Below the pieces are notes generated by a model that was not told the DNA's origin, searched no databases, and saw only the letters and a program-made list of their open reading frames with translations. Below are positions 9,715 through 17,718 of a stretch of 64,000 bases of DNA, piece after piece. The stretch is taken from assembly GCA_016125085.1 (NCBI GenBank), contig WGMM01000002.1, positions 228,454 through 292,453 on the forward strand. The letters run 5' to 3'. How positions within the stretch are numbered: the first letter of the stretch is position 1; every line of letters starts with the position of its first letter. Source of the DNA: a bacterium. GTDB taxonomy: Bacteria > Planctomycetota > Planctomycetia > Isosphaerales > Isosphaeraceae. Made by a program: the position numbers and the translations under genes.

Positions 9715-10605
9715 ATGAATCGTTTCGCCTTCCTGACACTCACTCTCGCCCTCACAGGCCTGTCGATCATGTCGACTCCGATTCCGGCCGCGGATGTCAT
9801 TACTCTCTGGCCCAACGGAACGCCCGGCGCCAAAGGCACCGAACCGGTCGACATTCCGACGCTGACCGTCTACCGGCCCGCGGAAGGCAAAAATGCCGGC
9901 GCGGCCGTCGTCGTCTGCCCCGGTGGCGGTTATGGCGGCCTGGCACCGCACGAAGGTCAGCCCATCGCAGAATGGCTCGCTTCGAACGGCATCACGGCAT
10001 TCGTGTTGAAATATCGTCTCGGTCCGCGCTATCAGCACCCGGCCATGATCGATGACGCCAACCGGGCCATTCGCACTGTCCGAACCAAAGCTTCGGAATT
10101 CGGAATCGACCCGAAGCGGATCGGTATCCTCGGATTCTCCGCGGGCGGCCACCTGGCTTCTACGGCAGGTACACATTACGACGCCGGCAAACCCGACGCG
10201 ACCGACATCGTCGAACGTGCCAGCTCACGCCCCGACTTCATGGTTCTGCTCTACCCGGTCATCAGCCTCGGCACGAAATACGGCCACGGCGGATCGAAAA
10301 AGAACCTTCTGGGGGAAAACCCGCCCGAAGACCTTGTGAAAAACCTCACGAACGAACTTCAGGTCAACAAGAACACGCCGCCGGCCTTCCTGGTGCACAC
10401 CAACGAAGACACGCCCGTGCCGGCGGAAAACTCCTTGTTCTTCGTTCAGGCCATGCGAAACGCCGGTGTACCGTGCGAATTTCACATGTTCGAAAAGGGT
10501 CGTCACGGCCTCGGCCTGGGAATGGGTGATCCGGCCTTCTCCGAATGGCCGAAGCTGTGCGAAATCTGGTTCCGCCAGCGCGGCATCCTGCCGAAAGCGA
10601 ACTGA
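9715..10605 (+). CDS. Secreted alpha/beta hydrolase (esterase, BD-FAE/acetylesterase type)
   Basis: A 296-residue protein with a signal peptide (MNRFAFLTLTLALTGLSIM, cleavage after PAAD region) and a GGGAG ribosome-binding site before ATG 9715. The hydrolase core shows the oxyanion segment CPGGGYGG near residue 69, nucleophile elbow GFSAGGH with S142, a candidate acid in HTNEDTPVP and the catalytic His in GRHGLGL. This set matches planctomycete and Bacteroidetes carbohydrate esterases that remove acetyl or feruloyl groups from xylan-like glycans; the actual substrate is inferred. Confidence 0.88.
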   Translation: MNRFAFLTLTLALTGLSIMSTPIPAADVITLWPNGTPGAKGTEPVDIPTLTVYRPAEGKNAGAAVVVCPGGGYGGLAPHEGQPIAEWLASNGITAFVLKYRLGPRYQHPAMIDDANRAIRTVRTKASEFGIDPKRIGILGFSAGGHLASTAGTHYDAGKPDATDIVERASSRPDFMVLLYPVISLGTKYGHGGSKKNLLGENPPEDLVKNLTNELQVNKNTPPAFLVHTNEDTPVPAENSLFFVQAMRNAGVPCEFHMFEKGRHGLGLGMGDPAFSEWPKLCEIWFRQRGILPKAN

Positions 10606-10616
10606 TCGATCGGCCG

Positions 10617-10653
10617 ATCGGCCGGCGTCTGGCTCTTGACCACGCCGGCCGAT
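10617..10653. terminator. Convergent terminator, 12-bp perfect stem
   Basis: Arms 10617-10628 and 10642-10653 are exact reverse complements with a 13-base loop. The hairpin fills the 50-bp gap between the convergent esterase and mnmE-like genes and probably ends transcription from both sides. Confidence 0.65.
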
Positions 10654-10655
10654 GC

Positions 10656-11813
10656 TCATTCCAGCCAGTGCCACAAATCGCTGCGTGCCGAATCGATCTC
10701 GCCGTTCGAAAGATTAAGGCGAACCTCCCGCAGCGAACGGGCAAGGGACTCGTCGAACACGACGGCACTGCGCTCCGCAAGTTCTATGGGCGCAACAGTC
10801 TGCACAATGCGTTCCATGAGCCCTTCCAGTCCGTCGCCTGCCTGAGCGCTGACGATCACCGGACCACTGGCCATTCGGGCCGCACGTTCGATCTCCTCGT
10901 CCGTGGCGAGGTCGGCCTTGGTCCGGACGTCGATCGTGCGAGCGTCGTATTCGCACAGATCCGGTTCCGAACTGCATTCGGTCATCTTCAGGACGAGATC
11001 CGCTCGCCGATGCTCTTCCCGGGCGATTCGGATTCCTTCAGCTTCAAGCGGATCGGCAGTCGCGGCACGCAAACCTGCCGTGTCGGTCAGAACGATCGGC
11101 CAGCCGTCGAGGACCACGGCGACGTCGACGGCGTCGCGTGTCGTGCCAGGCGTTGGGCTGACGACGGAGCGTTCGAAACCCGCAAGGGCATTGATCAGCG
11201 TCGATTTGCCGACATTCGGCGGACCCGCCAGGGCCACGCGGAACCCGCTCGCCAGCCGCGTGCCGAAATCAGCCGTTCGCAGAAGATCGTCGAGTTCGAG
11301 GGCCGCGGCCTCGATGTCGTTCGCGTCGATCGCAACGCCGATTTTTTCGAGATTCGCCCGCATCGCCCCGCGTGATTGGCGATAAAGCACATTTGCAGAA
11401 CGAGTTGTCGTCGATTGGCCAAGTTTCTCGATCGCCAGTCTTTCGAGCCTTCGAATTCCATGTGCCTTGATGTAATCGTCTCGTGAGGCACTGGCGATTC
11501 GGTGCTTCGCGAGCAACTCGATCAAGGCATCGAGCAGCAGTTCGCTGCCATGACCCTGAATTTCGACTTCCATGAGCCCCGTCGATTCCTCCTGGATCAG
11601 CACTGCGACAACTTCGTCGCCACCGAACCAGCCGAGACGGAGTTCTCCTGGAGCGGAATCGCGCAGAGGCCTTCGGCCGATCCTGGGCCTGAAGACCCGA
11701 TCGGCGACTTCGAATGCTGATGCCCCCCAGATCCGCAGAACGCCGATCGCCCCCGGACCTTCGGCCGTCATACGCGTCACGAATCCAGCGGGGAGTGCGT
11801 GCCCTGCACCCAT
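10656..11813 (-). CDS. MnmE/TrmE-like GTPase, divergent, lacking the C-terminal Cys motif
   Basis: A 385-residue protein related to the tRNA-modification GTPase MnmE. The N-terminal folate-binding-like domain has GAIGVLRIWG and VEIQGHG. The GTPase domain has G1 GPPNVGKST (197-205), G2 TTRD (224-227) and G3 DTAG (244-247). Unusual points: it is about 65 residues shorter than typical MnmE (about 450), G4 is TKAD (298-301) rather than NKxD, and it ends in DLWHWLE with no C-[IVL]-GK motif, whose Cys is needed in bacterial MnmE. It is the last gene of the rpmA-obg-coaX run. Whether it still modifies wobble uridine is doubtful. Confidence 0.85.
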   Translation of the reverse strand: MGAGHALPAGFVTRMTAEGPGAIGVLRIWGASAFEVADRVFRPRIGRRPLRDSAPGELRLGWFGGDEVVAVLIQEESTGLMEVEIQGHGSELLLDALIELLAKHRIASASRDDYIKAHGIRRLERLAIEKLGQSTTTRSANVLYRQSRGAMRANLEKIGVAIDANDIEAAALELDDLLRTADFGTRLASGFRVALAGPPNVGKSTLINALAGFERSVVSPTPGTTRDAVDVAVVLDGWPIVLTDTAGLRAATADPLEAEGIRIAREEHRRADLVLKMTECSSEPDLCEYDARTIDVRTKADLATDEEIERAARMASGPVIVSAQAGDGLEGLMERIVQTVAPIELAERSAVVFDESLARSLREVRLNLSNGEIDSARSDLWHWLE

Positions 11814-11814
11814 T

Positions 11815-12651
11815 TCACGTTCCAGATTCGCTATGAAACCGTTCGGCGGCCCAATCGGCCAGCCCCATCAGAACCAGATCGTCGACGACTTCAGCCTCCG
11901 GTAATCCTGCCCAGCGAGCCAGCATGGGAGCATCGCCGCCAGTCCAGATCTCCCAATGCTCATGGCCTCCGACACTTCGGGCGATCAATTCTCGAATCGC
12001 ACCGACCTGGCCCCAGAACAGCCCCGCCTCCATCGCGGTGCGGGTTTCGGTGCCGAAGGCCAGTGGTTCGCGGCTGACCGTGTCCACATGCATCAGCCCC
12101 GCCGTGCCATGTTCGAGCGCCTCGGCACAAAGCCTGTATCCCGGCGCGATCGCTCCGCCGAGCCATTCGCCGTCGGATCCGATACGCTCGACCGTGATCG
12201 CAGTTCCGCAAAGGATAACCACACCTGGCCCGGTGCGGCCCTTCAATCGTCCGGCGGCACGAACGGCCAGGGCACGGTCCGCACCCGACTTTTCCGGACG
12301 AGTCAGGCGGCCGATCGTGCCTGTCGTCAGGGCACTGTCCAGCACCACTCCGGGAGCGTCGGGCCCCGTGCGGGATTCCAAAGCCCGGTCGAGCGTTTCC
12401 ACCAGCTCGAGCACAGCTTGAGGCCTGACGCTGGAAATCCAGATTCCGCCGATCGCCTTGTTTTCCAGCCATCCCGCCAGCGCAGGGGCGTTCGCTTCGA
12501 TCCGGTCGACAGGCAACGTGAGCCGTTCGTCCCAGGCTTTTGGGCCCCGGTCGAACAACGCATTGACCGCCGCGGCACCATTTTCCAGCCAGGCCAGCTT
12601 CACGCGAGAATTGCCGACATCGGCCAGCAGCCATCCGCCCGGGGCACTCAT
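11815..12651 (-). CDS. coaX: Type III pantothenate kinase
   Basis: A 278-residue CoaX-family protein, the first enzyme of coenzyme A synthesis, an ASKHA-fold kinase unrelated to CoaA. Seen motifs: N-terminal phosphate loop DVGNSRVKLAW (from D11), a central segment LCGTAITVE, and GGAIAPGYRLCAEALEHGTA, the substrate/adenosine-binding region of CoaX. Its first codons overlap the end of obg by four bases and its stop lies one base before the mnmE-like start, so translation is coupled across the cluster. Confidence 0.9.
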   Translation of the reverse strand: MSAPGGWLLADVGNSRVKLAWLENGAAAVNALFDRGPKAWDERLTLPVDRIEANAPALAGWLENKAIGGIWISSVRPQAVLELVETLDRALESRTGPDAPGVVLDSALTTGTIGRLTRPEKSGADRALAVRAAGRLKGRTGPGVVILCGTAITVERIGSDGEWLGGAIAPGYRLCAEALEHGTAGLMHVDTVSREPLAFGTETRTAMEAGLFWGQVGAIRELIARSVGGHEHWEIWTGGDAPMLARWAGLPEAEVVDDLVLMGLADWAAERFHSESGT

Positions 12652-13757
12652 GAGCCGAGTTCCGCTCCGTCTTCGCCCGCGATCGTGTCGACCGGCGTTT
12701 CGGACGCCTCGGATTCAGCTTCCGGCGATTCGGGGCGATCGGGCATCTCAGGCTCCATGGCGGGCGCTTCCAGCTCGCCAAGCATGTCGCTGATCTTACG
12801 GATCAGCTGGTTCACGCCCCGGCCCGTAACCGCCGAAATGGCCATGACTTCCCGGCCAAGCCTCTTTTCGAATTCGGCCTGGATTTCGTCGGCGCCAGTC
12901 AGATCCATCTTCGTCAGAACGACGATCTCAGGCCGTTCGGCCAGCAGCGGGCTGTACAGCCGCAGTTCTTCGCGAATCGTATGGTAATTGTCCCAGGGGT
13001 CGGTATTGTCCGGGTTTTCGCAGGCCACCAGGTGCACAAGCAGACGGGTACGTTCCACATGGCGGAGGAATTCGTGGCCCAGGCCATGCCCGGCATGGGC
13101 TCCTTCGATCAGCCCTGGAATGTCGGCGACGACGAACGAATCTTCCCGGCCGGCATGCACGGTGCCCAGGTTCGGATATTTGGTCGTGAAGGGATAATCG
13201 GCGATTTCCGGATGGGCATGTGAGATGCGTGAAAGCAGCGTCGACTTGCCGGCGTTCGGCAGGCCCACAAGCCCCACGTCAGCAATGACTTTCATCTCCA
13301 GAGAGATCCACCGCTCTTCGCCCGGGAAGCCCTTTTCGAACTGCCTCGGCGCCCGATTGGTGCTCGACTTGAAGTGGGCGTTGCCGAAGCCTCCCTTGCC
13401 CCCTTTGGCTATGTAGACCTTTTCGCCTGGTTCACGCAAGTCCTTGATTACGTGGCCCCGGTCCCGGTCGCGGACAATCGTCCCCACCGGCACGGGGATC
13501 ACCAGATCTTTCGCCGTTTTGCCATGGCAATCTGCCCCTGTACCATGATCGCCCCGGTCCGCTTTCCAGTGCCTTTGGAAGGAAAGGTGGGCAAGGTTCG
13601 AGTGGCTTGGGTCAGCCACGATGATGACATTACCGCCATGGCCGCCATCGCCGCCGTTAGGGCCGCCCCGGGGGGCGTACTTTTCACGGCGGAAGCTCAG
13701 ACAGCCGTTGCCGCCGTCGCCACCCTTGACGTAAATGGTCACTCGATCGACGAACAT
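12648..13757 (-). CDS. obg: GTPase Obg/CgtA
   Basis: A 369-residue Obg GTPase involved in 50S ribosome maturation and stress control. The Gly-rich Obg fold is at the N-terminus (VKGGDGGNGCLSFRREKY, then GGPNGGDGGHGGNV), followed by a GTPase domain with GLPNAGKST (165-173) and DIPGLIEGAH. After about residue 325 there is an acidic, Glu/Pro-rich tail instead of a recognisable Obg C-terminal domain. It overlaps coaX by four bases; rpmA lies upstream, the usual rpmA-obg order, separated here by an intrinsic terminator. Confidence 0.95.
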   Translation of the reverse strand: MFVDRVTIYVKGGDGGNGCLSFRREKYAPRGGPNGGDGGHGGNVIIVADPSHSNLAHLSFQRHWKADRGDHGTGADCHGKTAKDLVIPVPVGTIVRDRDRGHVIKDLREPGEKVYIAKGGKGGFGNAHFKSSTNRAPRQFEKGFPGEERWISLEMKVIADVGLVGLPNAGKSTLLSRISHAHPEIADYPFTTKYPNLGTVHAGREDSFVVADIPGLIEGAHAGHGLGHEFLRHVERTRLLVHLVACENPDNTDPWDNYHTIREELRLYSPLLAERPEIVVLTKMDLTGADEIQAEFEKRLGREVMAISAVTGRGVNQLIRKISDMLGELEAPAMEPEMPDRPESPEAESEASETPVDTIAGEDGAELGS

Positions 13758-13816
13758 GGGGAATTCTCAGGAGCTATTGTCGAACCGCGCGGAGGCTTCG
13801 AATATCGAAAACCACC

Positions 13817-13860
13817 AAAAACGACGACCGGCAGAGCACCTCTGAAGGCACCGCCGGTCG
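13817..13860 (-). terminator. Intrinsic terminator after rpmA
   Basis: On the minus strand, an 8-bp GC-rich stem (13853-13860 with 13825-13832) is followed by a TCGTTTTT run ending at 13817. It lies between the rpmA stop (13904) and the obg start (13757), so obg-coaX-mnmE need read-through or a separate promoter in 13758-13816. Confidence 0.75.
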
Positions 13861-13903
13861 GTAACGATCGGATTGCCGCATGCGCGGCGACTCGAAAGTC
13901 TGG

Positions 13904-14158
13904 TTAGTTCGGAAGTTCGGTCAGAACATTGATCCGGCGACCGTTCTGATCGTAGCTCACGATACCTTCCTTGAGCGCAAACAGGGTGTAGTCACGGCCG
14001 ACGCCGACGTTACGGCCAGCCACCCAGCGCGTGCCGACCTGGCGGCAGAGGATGGAACCGATCGTGGCGAACTCGCCGCCATACTTCTTGATGCCGCGAC
14101 GCTGGGCATTCGAATCGCGACCGTTACGGCTGGAACCCTGACCTTTTTTATGTGCCAT
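13904..14158 (-). CDS. rpmA: Ribosomal protein bL27
   Basis: An 84-residue bL27 starting [16 protein letters not shown], with the conserved LGVKKYGGE-type segment (RGIKKYGGE) and [18 protein letters not shown]. The start at 14158 is fixed by this N-terminus, which reaches the peptidyl-transferase centre and needs no leader cleavage here. The usual partner rplU (bL21) is not upstream: the next gene is on the other strand from 14397. The gene is followed by its own terminator and then obg. Confidence 0.97.
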   Translation of the reverse strand: MAHKKGQGSSRNGRDSNAQRRGIKKYGGEFATIGSILCRQVGTRWVAGRNVGVGRDYTLFALKEGIVSYDQNGRRINVLTELPN

Positions 14159-14396
14159 TGTCTCGACCTGCGTACCTTCCGAAGGAGCCACAAGGGGCCC
14201 GTCAACGACGAACGACCACGACACGCTCTGTATGTCGCGGCCACGATAGTATCGAATTATCAGGCATTATGACATGAGGCATGGCCTGAGAGCAAGTCCA
14301 TTTCGTCCAGATATCATGCTCGCGCGTATCTCAGCCTGCGAACAGGTTACAATAATCCGATCGAATCCTTTTAGCCGAACCCGGGCAGCACAGGCA

Positions 14397-15512
14397 ATGT
14401 CGACCGATCTGCTGATTCGCGACGAGCGTGGTTTTTATTGCCCGCCTGGCGACTTCTACGTCGACCCCTGGCGACCGGTCGAGCGTGCAATCATTACCCA
14501 TGCCCACTCTGACCATGCCCGCTGGGGCCACCGCCAGTATCTGACGACCCCCGAAGGGGCGGGGGTCCTGCGTGTCCGCATGGGGCCCGCCGCACAAATC
14601 GACACCGTCGCCTATGGCCGGTCGATCGAACGTAATGGCGTGCGGATCTCGCTTCACCCGGCGGGCCATGTGCTCGGATCGGCACAGGTGCGCATCCAAC
14701 ATCGAGGGCAGGTGGCCGTCGTCAGCGGCGATTACAAAACCGAGGCCGACGCGACCAGTACGCCCTTCGAACCTGTCCGCTGCCACCTGTTCGTGAGCGA
14801 ATCGACCTTCGCTTTGCCGATTTATCGCTGGAAGCCTCAATCTGCGATCTTCGACGACATCAACCGCTGGTGGTCGGCCAATGCCGCTCGTGGCCTCGCC
14901 TCCGTATTGCTCGCCTATTCGCTCGGAAAGTCGCAAAGAATTCTGGCCGGACTCGATTCATCGATCGGCCCGATCTACGTTCACGGGGCCGTCGAGCCCC
15001 TCAATGCCGCCTATCGGCGATCCGGCATTCGTCTGCCTCGCACGGAGTATGTCGGCGAAACGGTCAAGTCGGCAAAATCGACAGGTTCGCGTCTCGCCTG
15101 GGCCGGCTCGATGATCGTCGCCCCCCCTTCGGCCATGGGAACGCCGTGGATGCGCCGGTTTCAGCCCCTATCGGCGGCATTCGTCTCAGGCTGGATGACG
15201 ATCCGCGGCACCCGAAGGCGACAATCGCTCGACAAAGGTTTCGCGCTGTCAGACCACGCCGACTGGCCCGGGCTGCTCTCGGCCATCGCAGCCACCGGTG
15301 CCGAACGCGTCTGGCTGACGCACGGCTATTCGGCCGTGCTTGCCCGGCACCTGACCCACATGGGGCTCGACGCCCGATCGATCGACACCCAGTTTCGAGG
15401 TGAGGCCGACGTCGCCGACGCGGACGAACCCACTGCCACAGGCCAACCTGAAGCGGAAGTCGCCGGAGCAGCGGAAGTCGAAGAATCAGGCGAGGATGTG
15501 GCGGCATCATGA
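14397..15512 (+). CDS. MBL-fold DNA exonuclease, ligase-associated type
   Basis: A 371-residue metallo-beta-lactamase/beta-CASP protein. The metal site begins THAHSDHARWG (H35, H37, D39, H40); HPAGHVLGSAQ and GDYKTEAD follow, and the beta-CASP part has SLGKSQRIL and LSDHADWPGL. The family is the ligase-associated DNA exonuclease group that neighbours an ATP-dependent ligase, often with the Lhr helicase and a phosphoesterase, which are absent here. The stop overlaps the ligase start (ATGA at 15509). A short acidic Ala/Glu-rich tail ends the protein. The start at 14397 is chosen from the conserved N-terminus. Confidence 0.9.
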   Translation: MSTDLLIRDERGFYCPPGDFYVDPWRPVERAIITHAHSDHARWGHRQYLTTPEGAGVLRVRMGPAAQIDTVAYGRSIERNGVRISLHPAGHVLGSAQVRIQHRGQVAVVSGDYKTEADATSTPFEPVRCHLFVSESTFALPIYRWKPQSAIFDDINRWWSANAARGLASVLLAYSLGKSQRILAGLDSSIGPIYVHGAVEPLNAAYRRSGIRLPRTEYVGETVKSAKSTGSRLAWAGSMIVAPPSAMGTPWMRRFQPLSAAFVSGWMTIRGTRRRQSLDKGFALSDHADWPGLLSAIAATGAERVWLTHGYSAVLARHLTHMGLDARSIDTQFRGEADVADADEPTATGQPEAEVAGAAEVEESGEDVAAS

Positions 15513-17152
15513 AACGCTTCGCTGATCTTTACTCAGCCATCGACGAATCAACCCGCACGACCGTCAAAGTCGCCGCCATGGCGGAATATTTCCGAACGGC
15601 GGACCCGGCCGACGCAGCCTGGGCCGTCTCGTTCCTGATCGGCCGAAAGCCCCGGCAACTCGTTCCGACGAAACTCCTGCGAGCCTGGGCCGCCGAGGCC
15701 GCGTCGATCCCGGAATGGCTCTTCGAAGAGTCGTATCACGCCGTCGGCGACCTGGCCGAAACCATTGCCCTGCTCTTGCCTTATGGCGAATCCGCCCAGC
15801 GTGTCGACCGCCCCCTCGCGGACTGGGTCGAAAATCACCTGCTGCCCCTCGGCAATATGGACGAAACGGATAAACGCGAATCGCTTTACCGTTCCTGGGC
15901 GGCAATGGACCCCGCGGAACGGTTCGTCTGGAACAAGCTCATCACCGGGGCGTTTCGCGTCGGCGTTTCTCAGAATCTCGTCACTCGCGCACTAGCTGAG
16001 GTCGCTGGCGTCGACCAGGCGCGGATCGCTCACCGGCTCATGGGCGAATGGAAGCCGACGGCGGAGTTTTTCCGCTCGCTCGTCAGTTCCGAAACGCTGG
16101 CAAGCGATCCCAAACAGCTTTACCCCTTTTATCTTGCCTATCCTCTTGAAACCGCTCCCGAACAGCTTGGCGATCCCGCCGAATGGTTGGCCGAATGGAA
16201 GTGGGACGGCATCCGGGCCCAGCTCATCCGCCGCAGAGGCGAAACCCACATCTGGACACGCGGCGAAGAACTGGTCTCGGAAAGGTATCCTGACCTTCAC
16301 GAAACGGCCGCCGCCCTGCCCGACGGCACCGTGATCGACGGCGAACTGCTGCCCTGGAGCTTCGAAGACAACGCCCCCCTGCCCTTCGCCCAGCTCCAGA
16401 AACGGATCGGCCGCAAGAATCTGGGCAAAAAGATCCTGGCTGAGGTGCCCGTGGTCCTCGTTGCCTACGACCTTCTCGAAAACGCTGGCGAGGACATTCG
16501 CGAGCGGCCGTTTTCGCAGAGAAGAACACTTCTGACCGACCTTCTGGAACGTCTGCCTTGGCAGGATCGACTGAGGATTTCGCCCGAGGTGCCATTTTCG
16601 ACCTGGGGCGAATTGACGCACGCCCGGAGCGGGTCACGCGAAAAACGCTGCGAGGGCCTGATGCTCAAGCACAGGCATTCACAGTATCGCGTCGGCCGCA
16701 AGCGGGGCGACTGGTGGAAGTGGAAAGTCGACCCCCTCACGATGGACTGCGTTCTGACCATGGCCCAACGCGGCAGCGGCCGCCGTGCAAGTCTCTATAC
16801 GGACTACACCTTCGCTGTCTGGGATCGCCCCGGCGGATCGCTGTTGACGGTCGCCAAAGCCTATTCAGGCCTGACCGACGCCGAAATCAGCCGAATCGAT
16901 GCCTTCGTGAAACGCAATACGACCGACCGATTCGGCCCGGTGCGCGCCGTGAAGCCCGAGATCGTCATGGAACTCGCCTTCGAAGCCATCCAGATCTCGC
17001 CCCGGCATAAGTCGGGCATCGCGGTGCGATTTCCCCGCATCGTGCGCATCCGTGACGACAAACGCCCGGAAGACGCCGACACGCTCGATCGCCTCAAAGG
17101 CCTGCTGGCCGTTTCTCCTGCACTTTCCGCGAATGACGAGACCGGCATATGA
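15509..17152 (+). CDS. ATP-dependent DNA ligase
   Basis: A 547-residue ligase of the bacterial LigB/LigC-like class with an N-terminal DNA-binding domain (1-200), a nucleotidyltransferase domain with adenylated lysine K231 in EWKWDGIRAQLI, motif III-like VIDGELLPW, motif IV EGLMLKH and motif V WWKWKVDP, and a C-terminal OB-fold. It is an accessory ligase to the NAD-dependent LigA. It overlaps the exonuclease upstream and the GGQ protein downstream by four bases each, so all three are probably made from one message. A repair role with the exonuclease is inferred from this pairing. Confidence 0.93.
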   Translation: MKRFADLYSAIDESTRTTVKVAAMAEYFRTADPADAAWAVSFLIGRKPRQLVPTKLLRAWAAEAASIPEWLFEESYHAVGDLAETIALLLPYGESAQRVDRPLADWVENHLLPLGNMDETDKRESLYRSWAAMDPAERFVWNKLITGAFRVGVSQNLVTRALAEVAGVDQARIAHRLMGEWKPTAEFFRSLVSSETLASDPKQLYPFYLAYPLETAPEQLGDPAEWLAEWKWDGIRAQLIRRRGETHIWTRGEELVSERYPDLHETAAALPDGTVIDGELLPWSFEDNAPLPFAQLQKRIGRKNLGKKILAEVPVVLVAYDLLENAGEDIRERPFSQRRTLLTDLLERLPWQDRLRISPEVPFSTWGELTHARSGSREKRCEGLMLKHRHSQYRVGRKRGDWWKWKVDPLTMDCVLTMAQRGSGRRASLYTDYTFAVWDRPGGSLLTVAKAYSGLTDAEISRIDAFVKRNTTDRFGPVRAVKPEIVMELAFEAIQISPRHKSGIAVRFPRIVRIRDDKRPEDADTLDRLKGLLAVSPALSANDETGI

Positions 17153-17688
17153 CCGCCCCCGACCCGAACCGGCCGCAACCTCGCGAATCGCTTGCGGCGC
17201 TGGATGACGACTCGCTCCAGGCCCAGTGCGAAATTCGTTTCGAACGCCGCAGCGGCCCGGGCGGCCAGAACAAGAACAAGGTCGAAACAGCAGTCATCCT
17301 CGAACATCGGCCCACGGGAATTCGTGCCGAGGCCAACGAAAAACGCTATCAGGGCGAGAATCGCGAGGAAGCTGTGCGGCGTCTGCGCATGAAGCTGGCG
17401 ATTCAGGTGCGCAGGCCTGTGGGGATCGAAGAGCCGCCCTCGGCCCTTTGGAAATCACGCATCGGCAAGGCGGGCAAAATTCAGGTGAACCCGAAGCACG
17501 CGGATTATCCTGCCCTGCTGTCCGAATCTCTCGACTTCGTCGCCGGCTGCGGGTGGGACGTCAAAACTGCAGCTCTTGTGCTGGGCTGCACTACGTCACA
17601 ACTCGTGAAATTCTGGAAGGACGCCCCTGGCGCATTGCAGGTGGTCAACACGAAACGCTCCGAACGTGGCATGCCGACTTACGCTTGA
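17149..17688 (+). CDS. RF-1 domain protein with GGQ motif (ArfB-like)
   Basis: A 179-residue protein with the peptidyl-tRNA hydrolase motif SGPGGQNKNKVETAV (GGQ at 38-40), as in class I release factors and the rescue factor ArfB. The match continues to ANEKRYQGENREEAVRRL. It lacks the long Lys/Arg-rich C-terminal tail by which ArfB enters the empty mRNA channel; instead residues 125-170 hold a helical region (DVKTAALVLGCTTSQLVKFW). It may therefore recognise its substrate differently. It is coupled by a four-base overlap to a DNA ligase, an unexpected partner. Confidence 0.82.
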   Translation: MTAPDPNRPQPRESLAALDDDSLQAQCEIRFERRSGPGGQNKNKVETAVILEHRPTGIRAEANEKRYQGENREEAVRRLRMKLAIQVRRPVGIEEPPSALWKSRIGKAGKIQVNPKHADYPALLSESLDFVAGCGWDVKTAALVLGCTTSQLVKFWKDAPGALQVVNTKRSERGMPTYA

Positions 17689-17718
17689 CTGTTTTGGCCG
17701 GGTTGCGATCGCATCATT

